From contig NC_035436.2 in NCBI RefSeq assembly GCF_002127325.2, forward strand, positions 108,213,591 through 108,277,590: DNA of 64,000 nt. The letters run 5' to 3'. The notes beneath the pieces are model-generated. The model was given only the letters and a program-made list of their open reading frames with translations. It was not told the DNA's origin and did no database searches. This DNA comes from Helianthus annuus (taxonomy: Eukaryota > Streptophyta > Magnoliopsida > Asterales > Asteraceae). This document shows positions 59,474 to 64,000 of this stretch, piece after piece (position 1 is the first letter of the stretch; the number at the start of each line of letters is the position of its first letter). The translations under genes were made by a program, and so were the position numbers.

Positions 59474-62400
59474 TGTGACAACCCTCACCAAACCAGGTAT
59501 CCGTACAAATTAATTAATATTTAATTAGTGCTTAATTATTGTGCTTAATTACAATTACGAATAAACTGCTTTCTGTTTCCTGATACATACATGTTCAGGC
59601 ATCATACTGTATTACTGTCACTCCATTTGTAGCACATAAACTATAGTGACAAACTTGATGCACAGTTAGCACAGTGAGCGGATAACCCAGTAAACATGCT
59701 GACATTGCCAGCACTAGACATACATTGTCTCTGAGGCCAGTATGAGCCGGGAATAGATTACTACACTAGTAGGTAGTGTAGAGAGGTGAGGATTATAAAA
59801 CTGCGTCACTAGGTGATAGTTATAGTGACCGGATGTGCCTAAAACATGCTTTAATTACAAAATTCTGCACTTTATACAAAAATTCAGCATTTAACATAAC
59901 TAGTAAAGTGCAAAAACTTGGTAAAATAATACCAGACACTTTCTAAAGTGTTGGGAATTTATTGTGTCAATAAAAACACTATAAAAGACACTTTAAAGCT
60001 TTATTTGACACTTTAACGGATTAATATCCAACCGAACAACCGGACTTTATCCGGAACACAAAAATATTGCCAAATACATTGTTTATACTTTCCTGAACTA
60101 GTTAGGGTCCCCGAACACCCTAACACCCTTTACATTATAACACACACTATAATACTCTAACTAAACATTCTAATCCTAACTAAGTCCTAACTATACCATC
60201 ACAAACCAACCCTTACCCCCCCCCCTAAATTGACGGTCACAAGGGGTGACCCACCCCTTGCCATTTCTTGATTATTTTAATCACTTATGTTGGAAATCTA
60301 GAAGACACATTACATATTGGTTAATGAGGAATTGGATTATAAGTAAACATGAGAGTTTAAGACTTTCATTTTCATCAAATCACACAACAAACCACTACTC
60401 TCTTTCTCTCCTTTGTGTCTTCGGCCGAAACCACCAACCACCATACATCCACCATTCAAGTCTTGTTCAACCATTTCTTACATACACAAAGGTGCAAGGA
60501 GCTTCATAAACAAGCCGGGTGATCTCGAAAGTGCAAGAACCGCTCTCATTTTCTTTTATCCACCTCGTTTACGTCTTGTTTCTTCCCTAGCCTTGAGCTA
60601 GTAGTAAGTGCCTCTAAACATCATCTTGATCTTGTTTATGGTGGTTAATATAAGATTTAATGGTAAAAATCAAGAACACACAAGATCATAACATAAAGTC
60701 TTGAACATAAGTGATTAATGATGGATAAAGAGAAGCTAGTTGTGTAAATCATGCAAATCTTGTTTAGTTGTGCTTATTTCATGTTGGTTGTTGTTAAAAG
60801 TGGGATGGATCATCATCTAGACCTACTAGATCATGTTCAAGAACATGAACTAGTAGTATGTTAGTGCTAGGAATGTAAAAGATGATGAAACCTTCCATCC
60901 ATGAAACATGAACTTGAGTAAATGTATTTTTTCTTGTAAAATAAGGTTCTAAACTAGTAGATCTAAAGATCTACAAGTGGTTTTTCGAAAGAACCAAGTG
61001 AAAGATGCAAGTCTTGTTAAAAACCCGGATGTTTTATAAACTAGAAGCATTTTAGTAACTAAACTAGTGTGTAAACACTTGTGTAACAATGAAATTTCAT
61101 AAAGAAATATTTTTGTAAATTATGACAAGAAGTTGTTAAACTTCAAGTTCTTTAAAAGTAAAGTTTTTAAGAAACTAATTTTACTTTTAAAGATAACAAA
61201 ACCTACTAAATACGCTAACAACTTACTACATGTTTTTACAAAACCTTCAAGTTCATGAGGTTGTGATTTAGGCTTATTTTGACAAGTTTGATGCTTAAAT
61301 ATTGTTGATTGATGATTGTTAAATTGTTTGATTGAATTTTTTGAAAAGAAAATGATATGCTTGTAAGCGTGGCCACCTCCAGTTACAGAGGAAACTCTGG
61401 CAAAATTTTTCTAGAAATATAACACTTAGGAATATTTTTTTTTTTGTAACAAATGTTTATAAATGTGTTTTTCACTTGGTTTTCACAATAAACTTCGTCA
61501 TGATTTTTATTAAAAAAATAACCAAGTACCGGAGGTGGATTTTCGTAAATAAAACTTGTTAAATATATTTTTAGAATATATATTTAAAATATATATTTCA
61601 TAATAAAACGCTTGTGTGATTATGTGATTATTTTGTGAACTAGATATATTATTTTTAGGGTAAAAATAATATAACTTGAAAATATCATGAAATTACGACT
61701 CCAAAATAATACCAACGCCCTCACAAATAAATATTTAAGTTACACCGGTATTGTTATTACAACGCGAACTTTAAAATGTAACTTATGTATTTTCGGAAAA
61801 TACTCTTAAATGTGTATTTTGATAAAGTATTATTTTGGAAATTGTATGGAATAAAATATAATATTTTTAGGAAAAATATATATATTTTGGAAATTAAAAC
61901 ATTTTAGACCAAGTAATTAAAATATATTTTCAAGTGAGACTTAAAAATATATTTTCGGAATTATAGAACACACATGTATTAAAACCCCCATCCTTGTGAA
62001 GGAATATATTTATAAAAATAATTAAGAAGTGTAAATACGAAATAGTTGTCTAACTGTTTCCCAAAAACGTTAAACCTTAAGCCAAGGCACGGCCGTCCGT
62101 CTAATAGAAGTTAGTACGTGTAGGTCGTCACGCAGCAGGTTGATTGGGATTGACTATTTCGAGACGCACTTCAGTGAGTTCATGTCCCCCTTTTCTCTTA
62201 ACTGTTTTTAGTTTTTATTCTTCAGGGGTGGAATACGTGTTACAGTAATTACGGATACTTTTATACATGGTATGGTTAGCATAAGGAGGGTTACTACTTA
62301 GATCATGTGAGGGTCATTAGCGGTAGATCTATCTGGGTGTAGCGAGCCCAACTCCAGGCCCACTGTACGGACCTTGGGGTGACTTTGAGCTCGACGCAAA

Positions 62401-62944
62401 AATCTGCTAGGTTTGAGTCTTCCTACAGCACTTCACACATATCATTGGCTTTTCAACCCAATGGTGATCTCTTTTTCCTTAGTTGCTACATACCAGGGAT
62501 TTTCATACATACGAACATGTTAAAAAGGTTTTTACATACTCACTTTTACATGAACTCGCTCAACTTTTGTTGATTTTTCAAATTACATGTATTTCAGGGA
62601 ATTAGGGATCTGGCAAGGTATGCTATGTCTTCATGCTGCGTAGGAGAAGTGATGTCATCCAAGTTTAGGGATTGTGACTTTTGCCTGGACGAGTCACAAG
62701 TCTTAAACTGTGTTTATTTCGTGTTTTATGGTTGTGTCTTATGAACAATGTTTTTATTATGTTGTGTTGTAATCCCACTGCATGTGTCAACTCTTAAAAC
62801 AATGTTGTCGTATTTTATTTTTAAAACTTGAAGTAATGGATGATCATCATGGTTTTACTTACATATAGCTTTGTTGTGATTAAGCTATGGTATTAAGAAG
62901 TCACACCAAATAAACCCACGCTTCCGCAAAGCCATGGTGTGACA
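59474..62944 (+). repeat. TE5 3' LTR
   Basis: 3,471 bp, TGTGACAACCCTCACC..CATGGTGTGACA. It is AT-rich with little repetition. A weaker splice-like pair stands at TTCA/GTGAGT (62174) and GTATTTCAG/GG (62597), preceded by the CTCGCTCAACTTTTGTTGATT block shared with other LTRs. No partner LTR is in the window, so its age cannot be read. Confidence 0.9.
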
Positions 62945-63630
62945 GCTATATGATAAAAACATGAGATGTTCATCCATTAATTACGTTCAGAAAATACCAC
63001 AACATACTTGTCTTGAAAACATTGACACCAAATTAAGTTACAAACCATAACATGTTCAACTGAGTTCATAAAGGCTCAATAAAGTACGTTAATTAAAAAC
63101 CAAGTTTAGAAACATGTATCCCGTCCAGGAATAGCTTACATCTTCTAAACTCTATGACCATGGATGACATCCTTTATTTAGTATGCAGAATGAAACACAT
63201 GCAACACTTGCCAGATCCACTAGTTCCCTGAAATACATGTAATTTAAAAACATCAACAAAAGTTGAGCGAGTTCATGTGTGTGTATATGAATAAACCTTT
63301 AAAGTATGTCTGTAAGAATGTATGTCCGTGGTACGTAGCAATAAGGAAATAGAGATCACCAGTGGGTTGCAAAGCCAATGGTATGTGTGAAATGGTGCAG
63401 GAAGACTCAAACCTAGCAAACTTGTCTCTAGGAAGAAGACATAGTCACCATATGGGCCACCCTGGTCCGCATGGGTGTGGGCTCGCTACACCCAAATAGA
63501 TCTATCACTCATGTCCCTTGGTCCTACAATGAGGATTAATGGCCTTAAGTGTTATACCCACCTTTCACATGATCTAGCAGTAAACCCTCCTTAAGCTAAC
63601 CATACCATGTATAAAACGTTTGTAATAATC
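62945..63630 (-). mobile_element. TE8: inverted LTR fragment related to TE5 LTR
   Basis: Reverse-complemented, it aligns with about 62250-62880 of the TE5 LTR, sharing GCTAGGTTTGAGTCTTCCT, GATCATGTGA and GGGTGTAGCGAGCCCA, with many substitutions and indels. It is the older sequence into which TE5 inserted, and it is cut at 63630 by TE9. Confidence 0.8.
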
Positions 63631-64000
63631 TGTCACACCCCCAAAATCCACCATGCGGAGTATTGCCGCTTGGAGGCGTGACATGACCAGGATCGAGCCA
63701 CCAATCATATTGAACAACGTAATTAAGTAAATAAAACCAAACACAATACAATTGGTGACCAAAGGAAAATAACCGACTTTAAGTTAACAGCGGAAGCATA
63801 AAACAAAAGTCCTAAACAATAGTACCATAGTTCATAGTTTAAAGTCCAAAACGTAGGTTTAATAAGTTCATAAAGTTTATTTATTAAGCACGGGACATAA
63901 TAGTCCATATCCCACAATGACCTCCTCCTTGTGCAAGCTCCATAAGCGTCTAACAACCTGTAAGGCATGTAACAACGAGTCAACAACAAAGTTGAGTGAG
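63631..64000 (-). mobile_element. TE9: minus-strand LTR, truncated by window end
   Basis: It starts TGTCACACCCCCAAAATCCACC, the reversed LTR end seen in TE6 and TE7, with AGCGGAAGCATAAAAC, GTGCAAGCTCCATAA and the acceptor-like TTACATGCCTTACAG/G in reverse. The left target duplication is probably TAATC (63626-63630). The element continues to the right. Confidence 0.88.

Larger units (their letters stand above)
57710..62944 (+). mobile_element. TE5 right part: RNase H to 3' LTR
   Basis: It starts with the right CTAGG duplication and continues the RNase H frame from LELG. It ends with the 3' LTR. TE5's probable target duplication is GCTAT (62945-62949), but the partner is lost with the 5' end. 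Confidence 0.93.

Noticed and set aside
59474..62944. An independent gene in the AT-rich 3.4 kb after TE5 pol
   Set aside because: It begins TGTGACA after a purine tract and ends TGTGACA, which fits an LTR; the only frames are short and without motifs.

Overview
The window is plant nuclear DNA made almost entirely of nested LTR retrotransposons. I see no intact host gene, tRNA, rRNA or CRISPR array. All elements are Ty3/Gypsy. Their order is gag, protease, reverse transcriptase, RNase H, integrase, then a C-terminal chromodomain-like tail, with 5-bp target duplications, iMet-tRNA primer sites and long LTRs (2.2-3.7 kb). This fits the chromovirus Tekay/Del group. A plastid psaA fragment shows the host is a photosynthetic plant. 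A eudicot, possibly Asteraceae, is my guess from general appearance and is not proven.

Left half (1-33203) is a four-level nest. TE4 (+, internal 24291-29467, 3' LTR 29468-33203) has its 5' LTR split by TE3 (+, 11914-21867). TE3's 5' LTR is split by TE1 (+, tail only, 1-1588 and 10995-11913). TE1's 3' LTR is split by TE2 (-, 1589-10994). The 5' ends of TE4, TE3 and TE1 lie left of the window. TE2 and TE3 carry the same decayed gag-pol core yet have nearly identical LTR pairs, so they appear to have moved as non-autonomous elements. TE2 also carries a much fresher 3' pol segment from a TE7-like source.

Middle (33204-34905): a fragment with a proline-rich ORF I cannot name, then a plastid insertion (start of psaA plus its leader) joined directly to a gag sequence.

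Right half (34906-64000): TE5 (+, 34906-37882 and 57710-62944; 5' end lost) is split in RNase H by TE6 (-, 37883-57709). TE6's 3' LTR is split by TE7 (+, 39838-50049). TE7 is complete: I found no difference between its LTRs where I compared them, and it has a full gag-pol reading frame once a short gag intron is allowed for. TE6 is complete except for one TGA between gag and pol. TE5 is followed by an inverted, diverged relative of its own LTR (TE8), which is broken by one more minus-strand LTR (TE9) running off the end.

The most interesting signals are: (1) a phase-1 GT-AG intron of 91-99 bp at the same gag position in TE5, TE6 and TE7; (2) a 5' splice site (AAG/GTGAGT type) and an acceptor (GCAG or TTCAG) at matching places in the transcribed part of every complete LTR, enclosing family-specific hairpin or tandem arrays; (3) a doubled polypurine/TGTGACA module about 100 bp apart in TE1, TE2, TE3, TE6 and TE7, with TE7's LTR starting at the outer copy and TE2 and TE6 at the inner one; (4) the shared decayed core of TE2 and TE3.
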